NCBI RefSeq assembly: GCF_008180615.1
Contig: NZ_VTEH01000005.1
Location: 1 to 64,000 of the forward strand
Direction of reading: 5' to 3'
From: Rossellomorea vietnamensis
GTDB taxonomy: Bacteria; Bacillota; Bacilli; Bacillales; Bacillaceae_B
Length of the DNA stretch: 64,000 bases
Shown: positions 43,147 through 51,541 of the stretch, piece by piece
How positions within the stretch are numbered: position 1 is the first letter of the stretch
Layout of the letters: the number at the start of each line of letters is the position of its first letter
Made by a program: the position numbers and the translations under genes
The notes under the pieces: model-generated
Seen by the model: only the letters and a program-made list of their open reading frames with translations
What the model was told of the DNA's origin: nothing
The model's database searches: none

Positions 43147-43918
43147 TAACTATGAGTATATCAATGTGAGTGTGGAAGACGGCATCGGCCTTGTCGAGCT
43201 CAACCGCCCAAAAGTGCTGAATGCGATAAACAGGGGAATGGTATCCGAAATACTATCGGCTTTTGAAAGCTTTGATAGAAATCAGGAAGTAAAGGTCATC
43301 CTTCTTTCCGGAAAAGGCAGGGCATTCGCTGCCGGAGCCGATATAGCTGAAATGGCCAATGACAATGCCATCGATTTCGAACTGATGAACCAGTTTGCCG
43401 ACTGGGACCGGTTAGCGGCAGTGAAGAAGCCAATAATCGGGGCGGTACAAGGGTTTGCACTTGGCGGAGGTTTCGAGCTGGCGTTATGCTGTGACATGCT
43501 GTTTGCTGCAGATGATACAGAGTTCGGCTTCCCTGAAGTAAGCCTTGCGGTGATGCCTGGTGCAGGCGGAACCCAGAGATTGACGAAGCTGATCGGCAAA
43601 ACCCGTGCAATGGAATGGCTGATGACAGGTGACAGGATGACGGCTTCAGAGGCTCATCGGCTTGGAATCATCAACAGGGTAGTGGCCAGGGAACTTTTAT
43701 TTGAAGAAACAAAGAAGTTTGCAGGCAGGCTGTCCAAACAGCCTCCGTTGTCGATCCGTTTGATAAAAGAGTCCGTCTTGAAAGCTGTCGATTATTCTCT
43801 GTATGAAGGCATGCAGTATGAACGTAAAAACTTCAGTTTGCTCTTCGCTTCCGAGGATCAAAAAGAGGGAATGAACGCATTCATCGAAAAAAGAAAACCG
43901 CAGTATAAAGGAAAGTAA
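43139..43918 (+). CDS. paaF: enoyl-CoA hydratase, PaaF-like
   Basis: 259 residues, crotonase fold. Oxyanion segments GKGRAFAAGADIAEMAN and QGFALGGGFELALCCD; catalytic Glu segment FGFPEVSLAVMPGAGGTQRL matches true hydratases. In this context it is expected to hydrate 2,3-dehydroadipyl-CoA. The ATG overlaps the EthD gene. Paralogue of the next gene; the intact second catalytic Glu region distinguishes it. Confidence 0.85.
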   Translation: MSNNYEYINVSVEDGIGLVELNRPKVLNAINRGMVSEILSAFESFDRNQEVKVILLSGKGRAFAAGADIAEMANDNAIDFELMNQFADWDRLAAVKKPIIGAVQGFALGGGFELALCCDMLFAADDTEFGFPEVSLAVMPGAGGTQRLTKLIGKTRAMEWLMTGDRMTASEAHRLGIINRVVARELLFEETKKFAGRLSKQPPLSIRLIKESVLKAVDYSLYEGMQYERKNFSLLFASEDQKEGMNAFIEKRKPQYKGK

Positions 43919-43931
43919 AGGAGGCATCACC

Positions 43932-44705
43932 ATGTTTGAGACGATCCTCTATGAAGTCAGGAATGGAGTGGCCTGGATCTCCATGAACCGCCCGGATAAG
44001 CTTAATGCTTTCATAGCTAATATGAATAGGGAGATTGCCAAAGCACTGAAGCAGTCTTCAAGGGATGAAGCGGTCCGCGCCATTGTAATAACAGGAGAAG
44101 GCAGGGCGTTTTGCTCAGGACAGGATTTAAGTGAAGTAAGTGAAGATATGGACCACGGTGAGGTGCTGAGAAATCATTATGGTCCAATGGTCAAAGAACT
44201 GGCCGCTTGTGAAAAACCGGTCATCGCCGCGGTAAATGGAGTTGCGGCCGGAGCAGGAATGAGCCTGGCATTGGCCTGCGATTTCCGATTGCTCTCGGAG
44301 AAAGCAGGTTTTGTAGAAGCCTTCATTCACGTGGGCCTTGTACCGGATTCAGGCAACCTCTACTATCTGACCAGGCTTGTTGGCCATGCCAAAGCTTTGG
44401 AACTGGCTGTGTTTGGTGAAAAAATCTCTGCAGGCAAGGCAGAAGAGCTTGGTCTTGCCAATAAAGTGATAGGCCTCGATGAATGGGAGGCCGAAGTGAC
44501 GGCGTATGCAGAAAGGCTTGCCAATATGCCAACAAAAGCAATCGGTTTGATCAAACGATACCTGAATGAAAGCTATCATTGCAGTCTGGAAGAGTATTTG
44601 GAAAAAGAAGCTTACGGGCAGAGGATTGCCGGTCAAAGTGAAGACCACCGCGAAGGTGTCGGTGCATTTCTGGAAAAGAGAAAGCCTGTATTCCAAGGCA
44701 AATAA
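43932..44705 (+). CDS. paaG: 1,2-epoxyphenylacetyl-CoA isomerase, PaaG-like
   Basis: 257 residues, crotonase fold. GEGRAFCSGQDLSEVSEDMD and VAAGAGMSLALACDFRLLSE form the oxyanion hole; VEAFIHVGLVPDSGNLYYLT shows the Asp arrangement of PaaG isomerases instead of the usual Glu. It would convert the ring epoxide to oxepin-CoA. RBS AAGGAGG, 13 nt after paaF. Confidence 0.85.
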   Translation: MFETILYEVRNGVAWISMNRPDKLNAFIANMNREIAKALKQSSRDEAVRAIVITGEGRAFCSGQDLSEVSEDMDHGEVLRNHYGPMVKELAACEKPVIAAVNGVAAGAGMSLALACDFRLLSEKAGFVEAFIHVGLVPDSGNLYYLTRLVGHAKALELAVFGEKISAGKAEELGLANKVIGLDEWEAEVTAYAERLANMPTKAIGLIKRYLNESYHCSLEEYLEKEAYGQRIAGQSEDHREGVGAFLEKRKPVFQGK

Positions 44706-44723
44706 TATTGAGGAGATGAGAAA

Positions 44724-46238
44724 ATGGCAACTGTAAAAGAGCAAAATTTCGAAGTCCTTGAAACAAAGCGTGAACATTATGGAATGATTATCAATGGAGA
44801 AAGAACGGACGGCTCCGGAGAAACATTCACTACATACAACCCGGCAACAGGAGAAGCCATTGCCACTGTTGCAAAAGCAACGACGGAAGATGCAGAGCGC
44901 GCTGTCCAAGCGGCAAGAGATGCCTTCGATAAAGGAAAGTGGAAGAAGTTCCCGGTTAATAAGCGTCAACGAATCATGATGAAAATTGCCGGTATCATGA
45001 GATCACGCTTCAATGAGCTGGTGGCTCTGGAAATTATGGACAGCGGCAAATCCTTATCAGCAGCACAAGGCCAGGTCATGCAGGCCATCGAAGATTTTGA
45101 ATTCTACGCAGGTGCCATTGTAGGACACCGCGGAACTGTCAACAATGTGCCTGGCCAGTTCCAGAACGTAGCTGAAAAAGAGCCTGTAGGGGTCTGCGCT
45201 CAAATCATTCCTTGGAATTATCCTCTCATGATGGCAGCATGGAAAGTTGCACCGGCTATTGCAGTTGGATGTTCTGTAGTCGTTAAACCTGCATCTCTTA
45301 CTCCGCTTACAGCCATTGTACTGGGTGAAATCTGTATCGAAGCGGGAGTGCCGCAGGGAGTAGTCAACGTTATTCCTGGATCAGGTTCCACAATCGGAAA
45401 TTACCTTGTCGAGCATGATCAAGTGGATAAAGTAGCATTCACAGGTTCCACGCCAATCGGTAAAAATATTATGGAAAGAGCATCTCAGACACTGAAGCGT
45501 GTAACATTGGAGCTTGGCGGGAAATCCCCGAACATCGTATTCGAAGATGCAGATGTGGACGCAGCTGTTGACGGTTCCCTGTTCGGAATCTTCTATAATA
45601 CTGGGCAGTCTTGTGAGGCGCGTTCAAGATTATATGTTCATGAAGATATTTATGATGAGTTCATGGAGAAGTTCGTTGCTAAAACAAAACAGCTTTCCCT
45701 TGGTGATCCGTTTGATAAAGGAACACATATCGGTGCCATCATTGATGACAATCAAGTGAAAACGATTGATGGTTATGTGCAGTCAGCGAAAGAAGAAGGA
45801 GCGACAATTCTTGCCGGTGGTAAACGCGGAACTGTAGAAGGGTTCGAAAACGGCCACTGGTATGAGCCGACCATCATTACAGACGTAAACCATGAAATGA
45901 AAGCAGTAAGAGAAGAAATTTTTGGACCGGTTGTGGTGGTCATGAAATTCAGTGACGAAAAAGAAGCAATCAAGCTTGCCAATGATACTCTCTATGGACT
46001 TGGTTCTGCTCTTTGGACAACTGATTATGCAAAAGCGACAAGAGTCTCGAAAGCAATCCAGGCTGGAATTGTCATGATCAACTGTCCATTCTCAGCATTC
46101 CCTGGGACTCCGTTCGGTGGCTATAAGCAATCCGGTTTCGGAAGAGAGCTTTGTATCGAAACCCTCGATCTGTATACAGAAACGAAGAGTATCATTTCTT
46201 ACTTTGGCAGCCGTCCATTAAATCCATTCGGCTTGTAA
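44724..46238 (+). CDS. aldehyde dehydrogenase in the paa operon
   Basis: 504 residues, NAD(P)-dependent ALDH superfamily. CAQIIPWNYPLMMAAWKVAP, VAFTGSTPIGKNIMERAS, LELGGKSPNIVFEDAD (Glu) and NTGQSCEARSRLY (catalytic Cys) are in order. It has only the dehydrogenase domain. It may oxidise the ring-opened semialdehyde, the job of the PaaZ N-terminal domain (or separate PacL), or may be a phenylacetaldehyde dehydrogenase feeding PaaK. Position inside the operon favours the first. No hydratase domain accompanies it. Confidence 0.85.
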   Translation: MATVKEQNFEVLETKREHYGMIINGERTDGSGETFTTYNPATGEAIATVAKATTEDAERAVQAARDAFDKGKWKKFPVNKRQRIMMKIAGIMRSRFNELVALEIMDSGKSLSAAQGQVMQAIEDFEFYAGAIVGHRGTVNNVPGQFQNVAEKEPVGVCAQIIPWNYPLMMAAWKVAPAIAVGCSVVVKPASLTPLTAIVLGEICIEAGVPQGVVNVIPGSGSTIGNYLVEHDQVDKVAFTGSTPIGKNIMERASQTLKRVTLELGGKSPNIVFEDADVDAAVDGSLFGIFYNTGQSCEARSRLYVHEDIYDEFMEKFVAKTKQLSLGDPFDKGTHIGAIIDDNQVKTIDGYVQSAKEEGATILAGGKRGTVEGFENGHWYEPTIITDVNHEMKAVREEIFGPVVVVMKFSDEKEAIKLANDTLYGLGSALWTTDYAKATRVSKAIQAGIVMINCPFSAFPGTPFGGYKQSGFGRELCIETLDLYTETKSIISYFGSRPLNPFGL

Positions 46239-46255
46239 AATGAATCAGCATGCTC

Positions 46256-46301
46256 GGGACTGCGGGTCTTCCAGTTCACCTGGATAGGCACCAGTCCCTT
46301 G
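46256..46301 (+). other. stem-loop between aldehyde dehydrogenase and paaH genes
   Basis: GGGACTG pairs with CAGTCCC and TTCCAG with CTGGAT inside. No T run follows, so it is more likely an mRNA processing or stability element than a terminator. Confidence 0.45.
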
Positions 46302-46346
46302 ATGCTTATATTAATGAAGAAACTCGACTTATGAGGAGGCTGGACG

Positions 46347-47198
46347 ATGAATAAATTAATAGTGATTGGTTCCGGTGTCATGGGCAGGGGGATTGCATAC
46401 GTAAGTGCGGTCGGCGGATTCCAGACAACACTCGTCGATATTGAACAAAGACAGCTGGACAGTGCACAGGGAGAGCTCTCTTCTATTTTTCAAAAAGGAG
46501 TCGACCGCGGAAAGCTGTCCCAAGAAGACAGCGGTGCTGCACAGGAAAGATTAACATTTTCAACGGATATGGCTGAAGCTGTGAAAGATGCAGATCTTGT
46601 CATTGAAGCGGTTCCTGAAAAGACAGAAATAAAACGAGCAGTATTTGAAAAAATTGATGAGCATGCCAACCCGTCTTGTTATTTTGCCACAAACACATCA
46701 ACTATGAGTCCTACTGAAATAGCTTCATTTACCAAACGACCTGAAAAAGTGATTGCCATGCACTTTTTTAATCCTGTACATAAAATGCCGCTTGTGGAAA
46801 TTGTCCGCGGACTGGAAACAAGCGATGAAACGGCACAATTTGTTGAAGCTGCCGCCAAAAAGATGGGCAAAGAAACAGTTGTAATCAATGAGTTTCCGGG
46901 TTTTGTCACGAGCCGCATATCTGCCCTTGTCGGCAACGAGGCTTTCTATATGCTGCAGGAAGGTCTGGGGACTCCTGAAGAAATCGATAAGGCTATCAAA
47001 CTTGGCTTGAATTATCCGATGGGTCCTTTTGAGCTTGGAGACCTTGTCGGTTTAGATGCCAGGCTCAATAATCTGAAGTATCTCCATGAAAAGCTTGGGG
47101 AGAAGTACCGCCCTGCACCTCTGCTTGAGAAGTATGTGAAAGCAGGAAGACTGGGAAGAAAATCAGGACGAGGAGTATACGACTACACAAACAAATAA
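46347..47198 (+). CDS. paaH: 3-hydroxyacyl-CoA dehydrogenase, PaaH-like
   Basis: 283 residues. Rossmann start LIVIGSGVMGRGIAYVSAVG, catalytic region NTSTMSPTEIASFTKRPEKV, His in VIAMHFFNPVHKMPLVEIVR, and C-terminal domain NYPMGPFELGDLVGLD. Length equals 3-hydroxybutyryl-CoA dehydrogenases. Here it would oxidise 3-hydroxyadipyl-CoA. RBS GAGGAGG. Confidence 0.9.
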   Translation: MNKLIVIGSGVMGRGIAYVSAVGGFQTTLVDIEQRQLDSAQGELSSIFQKGVDRGKLSQEDSGAAQERLTFSTDMAEAVKDADLVIEAVPEKTEIKRAVFEKIDEHANPSCYFATNTSTMSPTEIASFTKRPEKVIAMHFFNPVHKMPLVEIVRGLETSDETAQFVEAAAKKMGKETVVINEFPGFVTSRISALVGNEAFYMLQEGLGTPEEIDKAIKLGLNYPMGPFELGDLVGLDARLNNLKYLHEKLGEKYRPAPLLEKYVKAGRLGRKSGRGVYDYTNK

Positions 47199-47211
47199 AG
47201 GAGGGACTGCA

Positions 47212-48414
47212 ATGAGAGAAGTTGTCATTGTTGATGCTGTCCGCACACCTATCGGAAAATACAAAGGCGCTTTGAAAAACATACGCCCGGATGATTTAGG
47301 AGCAATCGTCATCAAAGCTCTGATGGAAAGAAATCCGGAGATGCCACCGGAGCTGGTGGAAGAAGTCGTCCTGGGGAACGCCAATGGCGCAGGAGAAGAC
47401 AACCGCAATGTGGCTAGAATGTCCGCCCTATTGGCAGGCATGCCGGTTGAAACAGGGGGAACGACAATCAACCGGTTATGCGGTTCTGGTCTCGATGCAG
47501 TTAACTATGCAGCCAGGGCCATTCTTGCTGGAGAGGGAGATGTCTTTATAGCCGGCGGAACAGAGAGCATGACGAGGGCACCTTTTGTCATGGCTAAACC
47601 TGAAAAAGAATTTCCGCGGGGAAATATGGAGATGTTTGACACAACCATTGGCTGGAGATTTATCAACAGCCGTCTAGCCCAGAGATATGGAACAGACAGC
47701 ATGCCGGAAACTGCTGAAAATGTTGCAAAGCAATTTGCTATTTCAAGAGAGGAACAGGATAAGTTCGCTCTACACAGCCAATTGAAGGCGAAAGAAGCGA
47801 TGGAATCAGGAGTCTTTCAAGAAGAAATCGTTCCTGTCATCTACAAGGACCGGAAAGGCAATGAGATTGTAATTGATAAGGATGAGCATCCGCGGCCGGA
47901 CTCCAGCATGGAAAAGCTCTCTAAGCTGAGACCGCTTTTTGAGAATGGAACCGTGACAGCAGGCAACGCTTCCGGAGTGAATGACGGTGCTTCTGCGCTG
48001 CTGTTGATGACCGCAGAAAAAGCGGCAGAACTGGGATTAAAGCCCCTGGCTAAGTATGTCGTTTCCGCAACAGCTGGCCTGGAACCTTCTGTCATGGGTC
48101 TCGGACCAATCCATGCAACTCGAAAGGCATTAAAGAGAGCTGACTTGGAGGAGCAAGATCTTGGCTTGATAGAATTGAATGAAGCATTCGCCTCGCAGTC
48201 ACTGGCTTGTATCAGAGAGCTGGGGCTTGATTCAGCACGCGTTAATGTCAATGGAGGAGCAATTGCTTTTGGACATCCTTTGGGGGCAAGCGGCGCGAGG
48301 ATACTGACGACCCTTCTTTACGAAATGAGGCGCAGAGACGTCAGGCATGGGCTGGCGACTATGTGTATTGGAGTCGGGCAGGGAATCGCCACGATTGTCG
48401 AGCGGGTGGAATAG
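47212..48414 (+). CDS. paaJ: 3-oxoadipyl-CoA/acetyl-CoA thiolase, PaaJ-like
   Basis: 400 residues. Active Cys in TTINRLCGSGLDAVNYAARA, GGTESMTRAPFVMAKPE, His in NGGAIAFGHPLGASGAR and second Cys in MCIGVGQG. The motifs NRLCGSG and CIGVGQG are those of PaaJ/PcaF-type thiolases. It cleaves 3-oxoadipyl-CoA to succinyl-CoA and acetyl-CoA. RBS AGGAGG. A terminator follows at 48472. Confidence 0.9.
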   Translation: MREVVIVDAVRTPIGKYKGALKNIRPDDLGAIVIKALMERNPEMPPELVEEVVLGNANGAGEDNRNVARMSALLAGMPVETGGTTINRLCGSGLDAVNYAARAILAGEGDVFIAGGTESMTRAPFVMAKPEKEFPRGNMEMFDTTIGWRFINSRLAQRYGTDSMPETAENVAKQFAISREEQDKFALHSQLKAKEAMESGVFQEEIVPVIYKDRKGNEIVIDKDEHPRPDSSMEKLSKLRPLFENGTVTAGNASGVNDGASALLLMTAEKAAELGLKPLAKYVVSATAGLEPSVMGLGPIHATRKALKRADLEEQDLGLIELNEAFASQSLACIRELGLDSARVNVNGGAIAFGHPLGASGARILTTLLYEMRRRDVRHGLATMCIGVGQGIATIVERVE

Positions 48415-48471
48415 GTTCTGAAGCAGAGTTGTTTTTTTTTAGAAAGTAGTCACGTCCATATAGAAAGGACA

Positions 48472-48505
48472 TTCCATGGAGACGTATGTCTTCATGGAGT
48501 TTTTT
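48472..48505 (+). terminator. intrinsic terminator of the paa operon
   Basis: CCATGGAGAC, GTAT loop, GTCTTCATGG, then AGTTTTTTT. Confidence 0.85.
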
Positions 48506-48571
48506 TAATATAATATTAATAGGTGTTTTTGCAGGTTGATATTTTCATAAAAGTGCTAAAAATCATACTTT

Positions 48572-48599
48572 TTGCTTAAAAAGATTCATTTTCTATGAT
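48572..48599 (+). promoter_or_regulatory. probable promoter of paaX
   Basis: TTGCTT (48572-48577), a 16-bp spacer and TATGAT (48594-48599). The AACGTTATA-type motif of the other aromatic promoters is not obvious here. Confidence 0.45.
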
Positions 48600-48685
48600 A
48601 GAATAATCTTTAACGTAATTTGGACGTCACAGATATATTATGCTGATAAAATATCGTGTGTGAAAGGTAGAAAGAGGCGAGCAGG

Positions 48686-49561
48686 TTGAATACAAGATCA
48701 ATGATTTTCACTTTATATGGAGATTACATAAGGCACTATGGAAATAAAATCTGGATTGGGAGCTTGATTAAACTGCTGAGGGAGTTCGGACATAATGACC
48801 AGGCAGTAAGGGCCGCCATTTCAAGGATGAACAAACAGGGCTGGGTCCAATCTGAAAAGCAGGGCAACAAGAGTTACTATTCTTTGACAGAGCGCGGACT
48901 GAAACGTATGGAAGAGGCTGCACAGCGTATTTTTAAACTGCAGACGGAAAAATGGGACGGACAATGGCGCATTCTTATGTATACCATTCCCGAAGAGATC
49001 CGCAATGTAAGGGACGAACTGCGAAAAGAGCTGGTATGGAGCGGTTTTGGCACCCTTTCCAACAGCTGCTGGATTTCACCGAATAACCTGGACAAGCAGG
49101 TCTATGATCTTATTGACAAGTATGATATCAAGCAATATGTGGATTTCTTCATTGCCAGGTACGATGGCCCGAATGAAGATCAACGGATCATCGGCAAGAG
49201 CTGGGACCTGCAGGAAATCAATGACCGATATGCTGAATTCATTTCCGAATACAGCCAGAAATTTATCATAGACAAAAACAAAATTGAAAAAGGCGAAATG
49301 ACAGAAGCACAATGCTTTGTGGAAAGGACGAAACTTGTCCATGAATACAGGAAGTTCCTGTTCGTGGACCCGGGACTTCCTGAAGAACTCCTGCCTGATA
49401 AATGGCTGGGAGCTCATGCGGCCTCTCTATTCAGTAATTATTACAAAGTGCTGGCAAAACCGGCATCGCAATTTTTCGAAGAAGTATACCAAGAGGGAAA
49501 TGAAATGACGAATAAAGATCAGTCCTACAACATGTTTGATCACCCATTGATCCTGGATTGA
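48686..49561 (+). CDS. paaX: PaaX-family transcriptional repressor
   Basis: 291 residues. N-terminal winged helix: MIFTLYGDYIRHYGNKIWIG, then DQAVRAAISRMNKQGWVQSE. The middle WDGQWRILMYTIPEEIRNVR and FGTLSNSCWISPNNLD are PaaX hallmarks. E. coli PaaX is relieved by phenylacetyl-CoA. It is the only dedicated regulator in the aromatic island and the best candidate to bind the shared AACGTTATA motif. TTG start after AGAGG. Confidence 0.9.
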   Translation: MNTRSMIFTLYGDYIRHYGNKIWIGSLIKLLREFGHNDQAVRAAISRMNKQGWVQSEKQGNKSYYSLTERGLKRMEEAAQRIFKLQTEKWDGQWRILMYTIPEEIRNVRDELRKELVWSGFGTLSNSCWISPNNLDKQVYDLIDKYDIKQYVDFFIARYDGPNEDQRIIGKSWDLQEINDRYAEFISEYSQKFIIDKNKIEKGEMTEAQCFVERTKLVHEYRKFLFVDPGLPEELLPDKWLGAHAASLFSNYYKVLAKPASQFFEEVYQEGNEMTNKDQSYNMFDHPLILD

Positions 49562-49577
49562 AAAGGGGGAAAGTGCA

Positions 49578-50528
49578 GTGGACAAAGTAACTGAAATTCT
49601 TGGAATCTCCTATCCCATTCTGCAAGGAGGAATGGGGAATATCAGCAATGCCCAGCTGACTTCAGCCGTCTCGGAAGCCGGAGGACTCGGAACCATCGGG
49701 GCTGGAACGATGCCCCCCGAAGAAGTGGAAGAAATCATTCTTGAAACAAAGAAGCTGACAGAGAAACCTTTTGCCCTCAACATCCCCATCTCTGTCACGG
49801 AACATTTAAAAGAAATAGCAGGCCTTGTTTTGAAACATGATCTTGCAGCTGTCTCTCTTTCTGCAGGAAACCCTGCACTTCTCATCCCTGTTTTTAAAGA
49901 GAGAGGGATTAAGGTCATCTGCGTGGTCGCTTCGGCAAAGCAAGCCGTGAAAGCCCAGCAGGCAGGGGCAGATATCATTGTGGCGGAAGGCTATGAAGCG
50001 GCCGGAATCAATTCGAGCCTCGAAACGACGACACTCACCTTGATTCCACAGATTTTAGAAGCAGTGAACATCCCCGTTATAGCTGCCGGCGGAATTGGAA
50101 GCGGGAAAGGGCTTGCTGCCATGCTTGCCCTCGGCGCATCGGGGGTTCAAATGGGTACACGGTTGATTGCTACTGTCGAGGCTCCTTTCCATGAAAACTA
50201 TAAAAATACCTTGCTGGAAGCAGATGATAAGGGAACAGTGATTGTCGGAAGAAGCGTCGGCCGTGTCCGCAGGATCATGAAAACACCCTATGCGGATAAG
50301 CTTTTGGCTCATGAAAAAGAAGGCATGGATTCAGCCGGCTTTGCGAGGATCACTTCCGAGGATTATCACATAAAAGGTGCATTGGAAGGCAGGCTGGATG
50401 AAGGTTTCATCAATGGCGGACAGGTGAGCAGCTTGATTGCCGATATCCCGACCGTTGCAGAATTGTTTGAAAGAATGATCATAGAAGCGAGAGAATGCTT
50501 AACTGCTGGAGCGGAAAAACTGGTGTGA
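49578..50528 (+). CDS. nitronate monooxygenase/FabK-like FMN protein
   Basis: 316 residues, TIM-barrel flavoprotein. ISYPILQGGMGNISNAQLTS, VVASAKQAVKAQQAGADIIV, NIPVIAAGGIGSGKGLAAM and ASGVQMGTRLIATVEA are the NMO/FabK pattern. GTG start after GGGGGAAAG, 16 nt behind paaX, so cotranscribed with it. A role in aromatic breakdown is possible (flavin oxidoreductase) but not shown. Terminator at 50529. Confidence 0.85.
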   Translation: MDKVTEILGISYPILQGGMGNISNAQLTSAVSEAGGLGTIGAGTMPPEEVEEIILETKKLTEKPFALNIPISVTEHLKEIAGLVLKHDLAAVSLSAGNPALLIPVFKERGIKVICVVASAKQAVKAQQAGADIIVAEGYEAAGINSSLETTTLTLIPQILEAVNIPVIAAGGIGSGKGLAAMLALGASGVQMGTRLIATVEAPFHENYKNTLLEADDKGTVIVGRSVGRVRRIMKTPYADKLLAHEKEGMDSAGFARITSEDYHIKGALEGRLDEGFINGGQVSSLIADIPTVAELFERMIIEARECLTAGAEKLV

Positions 50529-50562
50529 AGACGGACAATTATGTTCGTCTTTTTTTTTGTGT
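50529..50562 (+). terminator. intrinsic terminator
   Basis: AAGACGGACA and TGTTCGTCTT (one G-T pair) followed by T8. Confidence 0.85.
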
Positions 50563-50653
50563 GTTGTAGGCGTGAAGCTTCTCTGAAAGGGGCGTTGCAC
50601 AGGACGCAGCCTGCAAGTGCTGGTATGGGCACCGTAATCGCTGCTGTTATCAA

Positions 50654-51150
50654 GAGATGATGTCCTCAAGAGGCTGGCTTGGGTACATGAAAGCGTCGGC
50701 CACCAAGAGATCATGTTCTCAAGTACCTAGCTTGGATACAAGAAAGCGTTGGCCACCAGGAGATGATGTCCCCAAGAGGCTGGTTTGGATACATGAAACC
50801 GTCACCCACCAAGAGATGATGTCCCCAAGAGGCTGGCTTGGGTACAAGAAAGCGTCGACCACCAGGAAATGATGTCCCCAAGAGGCTGGTTTGGATACAT
50901 GAAACCGTCACCTACCAAGAGATGATGTCCTCAAGAGGCAGGCTTGGGTACATGAAGTGGTCTTCTATCAAGAGATGATGTCCCCAAGAGGCTGGCTTGG
51001 GTACAAGAAAGCGTCGACCACCAAGAGATGATGTTCCCAAGAGTCTGGCTCGGATACATGAAACCGTCATCCATCAAGAGATGATGTTCCCAAGAGTCTG
51101 GCTTGGGTACAAGAAAGCGTCGGCCACCAAGAGATGATGTTCCCAAGAAA
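50654..51150. repeat. 53-bp tandem array D (10 copies)
   Basis: The unit begins GAGATGATGTCCCCAAGAGG, continues CTGGCTTGGGTACAAGAAAG and ends CGTCGACCACCAA. Starts at 50654, 50707, 50760, 50813, 50866, 50919, 50972, 51025, 51078 and 51131 are all exactly 53 bp apart. Dyad CCCAAG-7-CTTGGG in each consensus unit. Unrelated to arrays A, B and C in sequence. Confidence 0.95.
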
Positions 51151-51333
51151 TGAGTCCAGGCTCAGGAAAGCTCCTATAATCAAAAAGCTGAATCATTATA
51201 TTTTCACGAAACCGAATAAACCTTCTATGCCTGTCATTATTTTATAAGGAAAAGCAGTAATTAAAAATAGAATATAGCTTTAAAGATTGAAACAATATAT
51301 AATGATACTAATTTTTAAATTTTCGGAATATTA

Positions 51334-51379
51334 TTGACTTTATCTTTACTTCGGTGATACTATAACGTTGTAATTACGA
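51334..51379 (+). promoter_or_regulatory. promoter with candidate shared operator, ABC importer operon
   Basis: TTGACT (51334-51339), a 16-bp spacer and GATACT (51356-51361). Then TATAACGTTGTAATTACGA (51361-51379). Its reverse complement TCGTAATTACAACGTTATA lines up with TCGTTGAATAAACGTTATA upstream of the thioesterase gene. 51380-51541 is a leader with nothing else recognised. Confidence 0.6.
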
Positions 51380-51541
51380 AGACAATGAATTTCATCACAC
51401 TAAAGCGATAAAGTGAAAGATCCTGGCGATAGAAGAATGCAAAACGACTATCAACCATTCGCCTTTAGGAACCTTTTTTGATATGGAGGGGTACATGCCC
51501 CTGTATATAAATATTCTTGATAGAACAAAGGGGGATTTCAG

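Noticed and set aside
44349..44969. 206-aa minus-strand frame across paaG and the aldehyde dehydrogenase gene
   Set aside because: It is antisense to two clear genes and resembles no protein I know.
11185..51150. The tandem arrays as CRISPR loci
   Set aside because: Units are contiguous with no unique spacers, and there are no cas genes.
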